Assembly: GCA_938074605.1 (NCBI GenBank)
Contig: CALJEI010000001.1
Span: 124,001-188,000, forward strand
Reading direction: 5' to 3'
DNA length: 64,000 bases
Origin: an uncultured Ignisphaera sp.
Lineage (GTDB): Archaea; Thermoproteota; Thermoprotei_A; Sulfolobales; Ignisphaeraceae
Positions within the stretch are counted from its first letter, which is position 1; each line of letters begins with the position of its first letter. Below, piece by piece: positions 55,306 to 63,706 of the stretch. The notes under the pieces are model-generated. The model was not told the DNA's origin and made no database searches. It saw nothing but the letters and a program-made list of their open reading frames with translations. The translations under genes were made by a program, and so were the position numbers.

Positions 55306-55440
55306 AGCCAAAAATGTACAAAGCGATATAGGTGTCCCAACGTTAGATGCAAGAAAGATTGAGACACAATAGTTGTAGCAAATCTAATTAAAAAGATGAG
55401 TATGGGGACTTCATCTATTCACACCAAAAGCCTCATGACT
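55306..55440 (+). pseudogene. Decayed fragment of an IS200/IS605-type TnpB protein
   Basis: The frame starting at 55306 reads KCTKRYRCPNVRCKKD, then a TGA stop, then DTIVVANLIKKMSMG. This follows the C-terminal zinc ribbon and the RD-T-A-x-NI motif of TnpB (CPxCG..ADRDT..AxNI). It has lost one cysteine spacing, an arginine to the stop, and the rest of the protein. No TnpA or intact element ends are visible. The region is otherwise without genes from 55041 to 55510. Confidence 0.5.
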
Positions 55441-55510
55441 CTTCACACTAAGCAAAAGGAGAATTCCAGCAAAACACAAATTAACGCTAGGATTGAATGG
55501 TTACATGCCT

Positions 55511-56674
55511 CTAAGAAAATAAATGACGCCTATATGTTGTAGTATATGAATTCTTTTTCAATTTAAGGTTGGGAAGGCTGGTGAGAAATGTGTATATGAA
55601 CTGTTCATGTCTATCATAATCTAAATGCTTTATATTGAGGTGCATAAATCTATGTATCCTTCCTACAGTACCACTATTATATTTAATGATCCTTAGCATA
55701 CTCCAAATAACATTTTTAGTAATATACTGTAGTTTCAGTGAGTTAAACAGCCCCCTTACATCTCTACTGCGTAGACTTGCCCCCTCGCTATACAGCTTTG
55801 ATATTAGTGATATCGCATAGAGGCCACCACCACTAATACTCTTCACCATAGCCATTCCATCGCCTATTCCTACAATACCGTTAACAGATATTTTTATAGG
55901 GTATCCCTGTAGCACTATCCCTCCATAGATATCTTCAACAGATCTATATGATAGTCCTAGTATATTCTTAAAGATCAGCCTTATATCTTCAAGCTCTTCT
56001 ACCGAGGTTCTATATCCTGTAGAGTATCCTATGATTATCCTATATCTATCTATTGGTACCATCCATGCGAAGCCTTTTCCAAAGAATTTTGGTGAAATAA
56101 ATATGTATAGAGTCTCTACTTGATCATCGCCTAGTGGATTAGATAACAATACTTCCTCCTGAAGAGCCTTAAGAGTATCATATTTAGCAATTAATCCACA
56201 TTTTCTTGAGAGTAGCGGTGGGTATCCTTCTGCTATAACAATTCTATCAAAATAATCAGACAATTGTAATCCATTCTTTCTAAGGGTAAGAAGATATTTA
56301 TTGTTATCCACATCTATATTGCTTACCTCACACCCTAAATTTATTGTAGCACCCATTTCATTTAGAGTGTGTATTAACTCAATCTCATGTCTTACTCTAT
56401 TAATTCTGTACACAAAGTATTTATCTACCCCTATCTCTAATCCAAAATCCATACCATGTATAAAAAATATAATAGATTTGTACATGTTCTCTATAAATTT
56501 TATTGCTAGAGGGAGTCTTGTCAATGTCTCTAAAGAAACTAAACCTGTACAATGTTTATATGGTCCTGAGGTTCTTCGCTCAAAGATAGTAATGGTTGAG
56601 ACTACCCCAGTATTAAGTAGATGGTAAGATGTTGTAAGACCTGCAATTCCACCTCCAACAACCCCTATATCCAT
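55511..56674 (-). CDS. FAD-dependent oxidoreductase, geranylgeranyl reductase family
   Basis: A 387-residue flavoprotein of the GGR family, which saturates isoprenoid chains of archaeal lipids; related members have other substrates. The FAD-binding VVGGGIAGLTTSYHLL is at residues 5-20, the GPYKHCTGLVS segment contains the family's conserved Cys near 43, and GIVGIGDGMAMVKSISGGGLY is the second FAD motif. It ends in the gap that holds the TnpB remnant and diverges from the peptidase-like gene. The precise substrate is not known. Confidence 0.82.
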   Translation of the reverse strand: MDIGVVGGGIAGLTTSYHLLNTGVVSTITIFERRTSGPYKHCTGLVSLETLTRLPLAIKFIENMYKSIIFFIHGMDFGLEIGVDKYFVYRINRVRHEIELIHTLNEMGATINLGCEVSNIDVDNNKYLLTLRKNGLQLSDYFDRIVIAEGYPPLLSRKCGLIAKYDTLKALQEEVLLSNPLGDDQVETLYIFISPKFFGKGFAWMVPIDRYRIIIGYSTGYRTSVEELEDIRLIFKNILGLSYRSVEDIYGGIVLQGYPIKISVNGIVGIGDGMAMVKSISGGGLYAISLISKLYSEGASLRSRDVRGLFNSLKLQYITKNVIWSMLRIIKYNSGTVGRIHRFMHLNIKHLDYDRHEQFIYTFLTSLPNLKLKKNSYTTTYRRHLFS

Positions 56675-56782
56675 TTACATAACACCATTTCAATCACTTA
56701 CATATTTCACTTTTACAAAAAATATTTATTAATCTTAACCAAGCATATAAAATTGAATAAATTAATATATGGCGATACCCCT

Positions 56783-58543
56783 TTGATAAAAAACATACTT
56801 AGCACTCTAAATGAATTCTTTTCAGAGCAGGAACTCATAGAGCTTGTCTCAACTATATCGAAATTTCATAGAATCCAAGGATCAAGAGAGTTAGAAAAAG
56901 CAGCAGAATATATTAAAGATGAGCTAAAAACTTTAAAAGAGTTTAACGTTAATATGTATACATATGAATATAGCACGCAATATGGGGTACATCCCCCCGT
57001 TATAGGATGGAATCTCAATGAATGTTTTGTTGAACTTCTTAAACCTAATAAAAAAATTCTCTCATCACATCTATATTCTAAGGTTTGTGCCGTAGTTCAT
57101 AGTCCCTCCGGAGATGTAGAAGGAGAGGTTGTATATATAGGTGAAGGAACCAGGGTTTTATACTATAAAGATAAAGACGTTAATGATAAAATAGTTTTAG
57201 CTTATGGAAATCCATATATTGTATATAAGATTGCTACACAACTTGGTGCTAAAGGCCTTTTATTCTTTAAGTCGAATATTCATGAGGATGCTATTCCCTA
57301 TCTTTCACTATTCCTAACACCTGAAGAGGCTGCTATAGCAAAAGCGCCCGCTGTAGCTATTTCAAGAAGACATGCCTACAACATAATAACATTGATAGAA
57401 CGTGGAATAAAGCCATATGTAAGAATATTTGTAGATGCTGAATATCTAGGAGATGCAAAGATTAAAGTTGTAGAGGCTGCTATAGGGGAGGGCGAAAGTG
57501 AATTACATGTTTATGCCCATTACTGTCATCCAGCTGGTACAGTCAATGATAATGTAAGTGGTTCTGCAACTATCCTAGAACTTGCCAAAGCATTTGATAG
57601 AGCATTATATAGGAATAGAATGGATATTCCAAAATTAATGAAAATAGTATTTGTATGGTTTCCTGAATATTATGGCTCACTACCATATTTACTAGATAAA
57701 ACTTCATGTCAAACATTAAAAATAGTATATAGTGTAAATCTCGATATGATTGGCGAAAAACAAGAGTTGACAAAATCAACTATAAATATAGTTAGACCTC
57801 CTAATTTCATAAATGGTATTGAATATGAAAGTATAATCGTTAAGTATTTAATTGAAACTCTATCAATAAATAGATCCTTCTCAAATACTATTCAAATAAT
57901 GTCTTATCGATTTGATATAAATCCATATGATGGTGGAAGTGATCATGATATATACCTACAATTTTCAATTCCATCAATAATGGTCAATCAATGGCCAGAT
58001 ACATATTATCATACAAACTTAGATTCTATCGATAAATTTGATCCAATTTTAGCAAAGAGAATTGGTATTGGAATTGGTTCTGCATTATATGTAATATCAT
58101 CTAATGCATTAGATAGAAAAACAATTAAGATATTAAGCAATGTCTATAAAGAGTATGTTAGTGGCTATACTAAAATTAAATTCGGTATAGAGGTGTTAAA
58201 GAATATAAAAAACATAGAAAATTCTAATAATAATTATCTACAAAATAGTTCAGTAAAATTTAGATATATTGGGGGTAAAGGAGTATTGATGTTTAGAACA
58301 ATTTTAAGATTATGCAAATCTATAGAGAGTTTAGACAATCTCATAGAATTATTGGAGAAGCAGCCTAATCAATTCCTCTTTTCACACTACATACCCTTAC
58401 TGCTTATGTATAAACCCCTTGGAATAGATGAGATAAGGTCTTATATAATGTTGGAATACGGCATAGACTTAGATAGTAATACTCTTAATAAAATGATTGA
58501 TTATCTAAAACAATTTAGACTAGTTGAGGAAATTACCTCCTAA
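56783..58543 (+). CDS. M28/DUF4910-like aminopeptidase (putative)
   Basis: A large protein of about 585 residues with a peptidase M28-type pattern. HRIQGSRELEKAAEYIKDEL is the usual N-terminal region, a PA-like insert follows, and YAHYCHPAGTVNDNVSGSA, NLDMIGEK and GGSDHDIYLQFSIPSIMVNQWPDTYYHT give candidate metal-binding His and Asp residues. A C-terminal helical domain of about 130 residues resembles a winged helix. The start is uncertain; the TTG at 56783 avoids overlap with the divergent gene, and a TTG at 56753 is also possible. Confidence 0.75.
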   Translation: MIKNILSTLNEFFSEQELIELVSTISKFHRIQGSRELEKAAEYIKDELKTLKEFNVNMYTYEYSTQYGVHPPVIGWNLNECFVELLKPNKKILSSHLYSKVCAVVHSPSGDVEGEVVYIGEGTRVLYYKDKDVNDKIVLAYGNPYIVYKIATQLGAKGLLFFKSNIHEDAIPYLSLFLTPEEAAIAKAPAVAISRRHAYNIITLIERGIKPYVRIFVDAEYLGDAKIKVVEAAIGEGESELHVYAHYCHPAGTVNDNVSGSATILELAKAFDRALYRNRMDIPKLMKIVFVWFPEYYGSLPYLLDKTSCQTLKIVYSVNLDMIGEKQELTKSTINIVRPPNFINGIEYESIIVKYLIETLSINRSFSNTIQIMSYRFDINPYDGGSDHDIYLQFSIPSIMVNQWPDTYYHTNLDSIDKFDPILAKRIGIGIGSALYVISSNALDRKTIKILSNVYKEYVSGYTKIKFGIEVLKNIKNIENSNNNYLQNSSVKFRYIGGKGVLMFRTILRLCKSIESLDNLIELLEKQPNQFLFSHYIPLLLMYKPLGIDEIRSYIMLEYGIDLDSNTLNKMIDYLKQFRLVEEITS

Positions 58544-58556
58544 AATATAGAATGTA

Positions 58557-58571
58557 ATGCTAAGCTAGCAT
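58557..58571. repeat. Small hairpin sequence between convergent genes
   Basis: ATGCTA-AGC-TAGCAT can form a 6-bp stem with a 3-nt loop in the 64-bp gap between the peptidase-like and ThiF-like genes. It could help transcription end, but no T-run follows directly. Confidence 0.35.
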
Positions 58572-58607
58572 CAGCGGTATTTCATTAGCTAATTATAATT
58601 AAATTTT

Positions 58608-59345
58608 TTAAGTACCACCACATACTGGGCATTTAGGATTCCTTTCTATATTAACTGTTCTAAACTCCATCGTATATAGATTGATAAGCAATAGCTTATT
58701 TGTAAGAAGTTCGCCTGTTTGTGTCAATAGTTTTACTGTTTCTACTACTTCAATAAGTCCTATTATACCTGGTGTGAAGCCTATAACTGGAATGATGTTC
58801 CTCCTCTCTACAATTTTTCTTCCAACGAATAGACAATTAAGACATGCTGTTTGTCTAGGAATTATGGTTGTTACTTGTCCATACCAACCCTCTACACCAC
58901 CATGTACGAGAGGTTTCCCGTGTCTAATACATAAGCTATTTAAAATTAGTCTAGTTCTCCAATTATCCAATGCATCTATAACTACATCAGCTTCTCTAAC
59001 TAATTTACTGCCATTATTTTCATCAAATTTCTCTTTATAACATTCAATTGTAACTCTAGGGTTAAATTCTTTAAGCTTTCTACAGGCTACCACAGCTTTG
59101 TATTCATTTATGTCTTTATCGCTATAGAGTATTTGTCTATTTAGATTATTTAGCTCTACAATACCATCATCAACTATAACTATTTTACCAATACCCATAT
59201 ATGTAAGATATATGGATATAACTGATCCAAGACCTCCCGCTCCAACAATTAATACTGTTGAATTTTTTAACCTCTCTTGACTTTCTACACTAAATGCTAA
59301 TAATTGCCTACCATACCTCTCTAATTCATAAGCATCTAACGGCAT
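58608..59345 (-). CDS. ThiF/MoeB/HesA family adenylyltransferase (E1-like)
   Basis: A 245-residue enzyme that activates the C-terminal glycine of a small ubiquitin-like sulfur carrier (MoaD, ThiS or SAMP type) by adenylation. GAGGLGSVISIYL is the ATP loop near residue 35, DDGIVELNNLNRQILY the following motif, and two CxxC pairs (CLNC and CPVC) bind zinc. In crenarchaea such proteins serve molybdopterin synthesis and urmylation-like modification. No carrier gene is nearby. Confidence 0.9.
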   Translation of the reverse strand: MPLDAYELERYGRQLLAFSVESQERLKNSTVLIVGAGGLGSVISIYLTYMGIGKIVIVDDGIVELNNLNRQILYSDKDINEYKAVVACRKLKEFNPRVTIECYKEKFDENNGSKLVREADVVIDALDNWRTRLILNSLCIRHGKPLVHGGVEGWYGQVTTIIPRQTACLNCLFVGRKIVERRNIIPVIGFTPGIIGLIEVVETVKLLTQTGELLTNKLLLINLYTMEFRTVNIERNPKCPVCGGT

Positions 59346-59597
59346 TATAATCCCAATTTGTTTTTCAAATCATTTACAGTTTAAAAACTTAACAATCTTA
59401 ATAACTTAGACCAGTAACCTATTCCATTTAAGGATAAATGTTAATAGGTTAAAGATGTTTGAATTCTATTATCACCACTTTTGTATCCATATATCAGCTA
59501 GCTGGATATGACATTCTTTAAGCTATTTTTATGGAGTAATACATTAATTGTGACATTACTACTTATATTCTTCTTGTTCATCTATAATATGAGATAG

Positions 59598-61211
59598 ATG
59601 TGGGTATCTATGCGCTTTACAGGAGTTATTGAAATAATATTCAATAAAATGTTAACTGATGATATAAAGAAAGAGATTGAAAATCTCATAAAATATCTAA
59701 ATAGTGACTATCTTAAGAGGGGGACAAAGGACCCTAAGGAAGCTGCACACATAAACTCATATGTGTTTAGAGAGTCAGGGATAATTTTAGAAATGGAGAC
59801 TGGAAGTAAGGTTAGAATAGATGAGGCTACATTGAGGGTGAAGAATATACTAACAACTAGTTTGGGTTCTAAGTATAAAATTGGGGTTAGGAGGGTAGTT
59901 TTACATAAACCGACAATTATTCTTGATAATAGAATCTCTATATCATTAAAAATTCCATTGATAAAAAGCATAGTAAATGATGGTGAGCATAGCATTATAG
60001 AGCTTATAGAGCTTGATGAAAATGATCTTAAAAAGCCTTTATTCCTTAGACTTTTAAGACTTATAGAGGATAAGGAGCAAAGAGCTAAATGGGGTGGAAA
60101 ATCAGAACACTGGATTCTTATAAAGAAAAGCGATAGAAAGATTATGAAGGCTTATGTAGAAGATCCAAATGATGTATTAGAGCGTATTGGATGGATGAAG
60201 AGGATGTCCATAGGCCAATGGCTATATACCCCCCCACTTACACATATGTTGAATGCACTTAAGAGACTTTTCATTGATGAAGTTATAAAGCCTTTAGGAT
60301 TTGAAGAAGCCACATTTCCAAAAATGTACCCCCTAGAGGTTGGTCTAAAGACTGGCCATCTAAAGGGTGTAATAAACTCTATGATTTTTGCCTCACTTCC
60401 AAGAAGTTACGATATTTCAGAGTTTGAAGAACTCATAGACCTTATGTATGTATTAAATGAGGTTCCGCCAGAAGAGCTGCAGAAATATCTTAGAACACCA
60501 TCATATTTCCTATGCTTTGCACAATGTGAACCATTTTATTGGTTTTTTGAGAATGAAATTCTAGACGATAACTCACTGCCAGTAAAGTGGTATGATTATA
60601 GTGGCCCCTCGTATAGATGGGAATCTGGGGGAATTCATGGTATAGAGAGAGTGATAGAATTCCATAGAATAGAGGTTGTATGGCTTGGAAAGCCAGATGA
60701 TGTTATAAAGATACGAAATAATTTGTTAGAACGCTATGAATACTTTATGGATAAAGTTCTAGATATTGAGTGGAGAATGGCCTGGGTAACTCCATGGTTC
60801 TATGAGCAGTCTGGCACTTTTCAAGAATTGAAAGAAAATATTATTGAAGTGAATAGGCCTGGGACAATCGACTTTGAAGCATGGCTTCCATATCGAGGTG
60901 AAAGGGAGGATAACAAAAATTGGATCGAAATGGGAAACATATCGATTCATGGCACTAAATTTACAGAAGCCTTTAGAATAAAGCATAACAGAGGTGAGAC
61001 ACTATGGACTGGCTGTTCTGGATTTGGAAGTGAGAGGTGGTTTATAGTTTTACTTGCGCAAAAGGGTTTCAATATTGATAATTGGCCTAAAAAATATATA
61101 GAGTACGTTAAGACTACACCTTTTCCAAAATCTCTAAATACAGTAACATACCCCAAGACTAAAGACAATAGAGAGCTGCTCGCTAAAGTAATTGACTTAT
61201 TCAAATGGTGA
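59598..61211 (+). CDS. serS: Seryl-tRNA synthetase, methanogen-type (SerRS type 2)
   Basis: Class II synthetase of 537 residues with the atypical architecture first seen in methanogens. The N-terminal tRNA-binding domain is mixed alpha/beta rather than the usual coiled coil. C310 (FAQCEPF), E359 (EFHRIEVVW) and C473 (WTGCSGFGSER) align with the zinc ligands C306, E355 and C461 of the Methanosarcina barkeri enzyme. Motif 2 and 3 regions (YRWESGGIHG, GFGSERW) are intact. A second ATG at 59610 follows a GGGT motif and may be the true start. Confidence 0.92.
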   Translation: MWVSMRFTGVIEIIFNKMLTDDIKKEIENLIKYLNSDYLKRGTKDPKEAAHINSYVFRESGIILEMETGSKVRIDEATLRVKNILTTSLGSKYKIGVRRVVLHKPTIILDNRISISLKIPLIKSIVNDGEHSIIELIELDENDLKKPLFLRLLRLIEDKEQRAKWGGKSEHWILIKKSDRKIMKAYVEDPNDVLERIGWMKRMSIGQWLYTPPLTHMLNALKRLFIDEVIKPLGFEEATFPKMYPLEVGLKTGHLKGVINSMIFASLPRSYDISEFEELIDLMYVLNEVPPEELQKYLRTPSYFLCFAQCEPFYWFFENEILDDNSLPVKWYDYSGPSYRWESGGIHGIERVIEFHRIEVVWLGKPDDVIKIRNNLLERYEYFMDKVLDIEWRMAWVTPWFYEQSGTFQELKENIIEVNRPGTIDFEAWLPYRGEREDNKNWIEMGNISIHGTKFTEAFRIKHNRGETLWTGCSGFGSERWFIVLLAQKGFNIDNWPKKYIEYVKTTPFPKSLNTVTYPKTKDNRELLAKVIDLFKW

Positions 61212-61216
61212 GCACC

Positions 61217-61885
61217 ATGGCAAAATTGTTTGAGGAGTCTTCTAAAAGGCCATTACTCCAAGTAGCTCTAGACTTTACAGATTTAAAACAGGCTCTACAT
61301 GTTGCCTCAATCACCATAGATGCTGGTGCACATATAATGGAGCTAGGAACACCCCTTATAAAAAGCTATGGGCTACAGGCATTAGTAGCCCTAAAGGAAC
61401 TCATAAGGGATAGACTAATAGTTGCTGATCTAAAAACCATAGATGCAATAGAACTGGAATTTATACCCTTTGCAAAACATGGTGTTCACGCAGTTACACT
61501 ATTAAGTTTTATAGATGAAGATGTTATAGGAGATGCTATATCTCTATGTAGAGAACTAGGCATAGATTTAATAGTAGATCTTATACATCAACAAAATCCT
61601 ATTGAAAAAGCCTTAAGGCTTGCAGACCTAGGAGTTAATATAGTAAATATTCATATAGGTGTAGATGTACAGAGGAAGAGAAATATATCCGTAAGACAAC
61701 TATTAAAAGAAGTTGAAGAGATAGCTGATACAGGAATTATAGTAGCTGTAGCAGGTGGTATAAAGCCTAAGGATGTAAGACTTTTTGTAGAACATGGCGC
61801 TAAAATAATAGTAATCGGTTCTGCAATAACTAGACACCCAAACCCATATCAAGCAACAATTGAAGCACTAGAAGGCTTAAGATGA
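61217..61885 (+). CDS. 3-hexulose-6-phosphate synthase-like protein (OMP decarboxylase fold)
   Basis: A TIM-barrel protein of about 222 residues. LQVALDFTDL, IMELGTPLIKSYG and VADLKTIDAIELEF match the HPS family, where D and K in DxKxxD bind the substrate phosphate and metal. In archaea HPS runs in reverse to make ribulose-5-phosphate for nucleotides and supplies pentoses in place of the oxidative pentose-phosphate path. The ATG at 61217 follows GGTGA at 61207-61211; an earlier ATG overlaps the serS stop. Confidence 0.87.
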   Translation: MAKLFEESSKRPLLQVALDFTDLKQALHVASITIDAGAHIMELGTPLIKSYGLQALVALKELIRDRLIVADLKTIDAIELEFIPFAKHGVHAVTLLSFIDEDVIGDAISLCRELGIDLIVDLIHQQNPIEKALRLADLGVNIVNIHIGVDVQRKRNISVRQLLKEVEEIADTGIIVAVAGGIKPKDVRLFVEHGAKIIVIGSAITRHPNPYQATIEALEGLR

Positions 61886-61990
61886 AAACAGATCCCCATC
61901 TCAATAATGGGATATAGTCTCTACACAAAGTTGTCATTATAGAAAATCATAAAAACCTTATACATTAGGTAATCTTAATTGTGTATAAAA

Positions 61991-62329
61991 ATGGAGGATA
62001 AAGAAGAAATAAAGAAGAAAATAATAGAGGCATTAAGAAATATATACGACCCTGAAATACCTATAAATATTTATGATTTAGGACTACTATATTCAGTTGA
62101 CATTAAAGATGACAAAATAGATGTCACCTTAGGCGTAACATCACCATTTTGCCCAATAGCATATCTAATTGTTGAGCAGACTAAAAATGCGCTAAAAAAC
62201 ATCTTTCCAGATAAGGAAATAGAGGTTCATCTAGATCTTAATACCTTGTGGAGCCCTAAGATGATGACTGAAGATGGTAGAAAACTATTTAAGCTTCTCT
62301 ATGGATACGATCCTGCTACAGGAATTTAA
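61991..62329 (+). CDS. DUF59/MIP18-like Fe-S assembly protein (SufT family)
   Basis: A small single-domain protein of about 112 residues. YDPEIPINIYDLGLLY and TSPFCPIA carry the conserved acidic pair and cysteine of the family, which helps mature Fe-S proteins. The ATG at 61991 is preferred over the TTG at 61979. A TATA-like CTTATACAT at 61956-61964 would start transcription close to either codon. Confidence 0.88.
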   Translation: MEDKEEIKKKIIEALRNIYDPEIPINIYDLGLLYSVDIKDDKIDVTLGVTSPFCPIAYLIVEQTKNALKNIFPDKEIEVHLDLNTLWSPKMMTEDGRKLFKLLYGYDPATGI

Positions 62330-62381
62330 CCAACATCACAATGTTAATTGCTACTTAGTACATCGGAAAACAAATGATATA

Positions 62382-62392
62382 GACTTTAAAAT
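62382..62392 (+). promoter_or_regulatory. Likely TATA box for the proteasome beta gene
   Basis: GACTTTAAAAT lies about 38-48 nt before the psmB ATG, and AGGTG at 62416-62420 serves as ribosome-binding site. Confidence 0.45.
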
Positions 62393-62429
62393 TCTGGTAG
62401 TGGAAAATTTTTACGTAGGTGTTTAGTAT

Positions 62430-63035
62430 ATGGCTTATGAAAGGTTAAACATAGGAGCTACTGCTATAGGTATAAAGGCAGTTGATGGTGTTGTGGTAGC
62501 TGCTGAAAAGAGAATAAGCTACGGTGGATATGTAGTTAGTAGAGTTGGTAAGAAGATATTTAAGATAGGAGATAGAATGGTTATAGCAGCTGCTGGACTT
62601 TTTGCAGACATGCAAACATTAAGTAGAGTATTGAGTGCTGAAGTAATGTATAGAGAGCTTTTATTATCCTCAAAAATAAGGGTTCGTGCTGCTGCAAAGC
62701 TACTTTCAGCTATTCTATACAGCTATAAGCTTATGCCTTTTCTATCAGAAATAATATTTGCGGGTCATGATGAAGAGGGCTTTCATCTATACGTACTAGA
62801 CCCTATAGGATCTATAATCGATGATAATTACGCTGCAATAGGAACAGGCGCTCCCATAGCTATAGGTGTGATAGAGTCTGAATACAAAGATGGTATTTCT
62901 CTAGATGCAGCTGTTGAAATTGCGATAAAATCCATTAAGGCAGCTATATCAAGAGATGCTACCTCTGGAGATGGTATTGATATTGCTATTGTAGATAAGA
63001 ATGGTATTAGGGAAAAAAGCATTCTAATTTCATGA
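62430..63035 (+). CDS. psmB: Proteasome beta subunit lacking the catalytic threonine
   Basis: A 201-residue proteasome beta-type protein with a 9-residue leader. Active beta subunits have G-T-T-T-x-G after the leader and expose Thr1. Here the sequence is IG-A-T-A-IGIK, so the Thr1 position is A10. The lysine equivalent to K33 (K42) and the SGDGID region are retained, while the aspartate 17 equivalent is E26. Crenarchaea usually have a second, active beta subunit; this one probably forms mixed rings with it. It overlaps nfi by 4 bp. Confidence 0.88.
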   Translation: MAYERLNIGATAIGIKAVDGVVVAAEKRISYGGYVVSRVGKKIFKIGDRMVIAAAGLFADMQTLSRVLSAEVMYRELLLSSKIRVRAAAKLLSAILYSYKLMPFLSEIIFAGHDEEGFHLYVLDPIGSIIDDNYAAIGTGAPIAIGVIESEYKDGISLDAAVEIAIKSIKAAISRDATSGDGIDIAIVDKNGIREKSILIS

Positions 63036-63706
63036 GGATTAGCCACATAATGTTTTTTGATGTTGAAAGAGCTAAGAGAGCCCAAAATACATTGAGTAGA
63101 TTAGCTATAATAACACCACTAGATATCAGTTCTATTGATATCATCGTAGGCCTAGATGTAAGCTACCATAGCTCAAATGCAGTAGCTACTGCTGTTGCAT
63201 ACAGTATAAATAGAAAAAATGTTATAGCTGTAGAAGTTGCTACTAAACCAGTTAAAGTGCCATATATACCAGGACTACTTGCATTTAGAGAAGCTCCTGT
63301 GATGTTTCTTGCACTTAAAAAACTTATCACCAAGCTTAAGAAAATCGATGTTATAATGGTTAATGGCCATGGTCTTGCCCATCCAAGAAAATGTGGTATA
63401 GCAACACATATTGGTGTAGTTATAGATTTACCAACCATAGGTATTGCAAAGAAACTTCTATATGGTGAAATCGTATTTGTAGATAGTAGATTAGCTATAG
63501 TAGTTGATGGTAATATAGTTGGCTATGCTGTTAATAGAAGGGGGCGTAACATCTATGTTTCTATAGGTCATAGAATTACTGCTGATGATGCCCTTAGAAT
63601 TGCTCTCGCTACTTGGGATGTAAATCATTTATTACCAGAGCCCATAGAACTTGCAGACAAAATTTCGAAAGAATACAAATATATTATTGCATCTAACAAC
63701 AAATAA
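63032..63706 (+). CDS. nfi: Endonuclease V, with Asn at a metal-binding position
   Basis: A 224-residue repair enzyme family that nicks DNA or RNA near inosine. GLDVSYH supplies the first metal Asp (D35 equivalent), PYIPGLLAFREAP the Glu (E89 equivalent), and GHGLAHPR the recognition loop. The third acidic ligand, D110 in E. coli (VDGHG), is an asparagine here: VNGHG. Activity could be reduced or altered. The start codon overlaps the psmB stop in an ATGA. Confidence 0.88.
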   Translation: MRISHIMFFDVERAKRAQNTLSRLAIITPLDISSIDIIVGLDVSYHSSNAVATAVAYSINRKNVIAVEVATKPVKVPYIPGLLAFREAPVMFLALKKLITKLKKIDVIMVNGHGLAHPRKCGIATHIGVVIDLPTIGIAKKLLYGEIVFVDSRLAIVVDGNIVGYAVNRRGRNIYVSIGHRITADDALRIALATWDVNHLLPEPIELADKISKEYKYIIASNNK

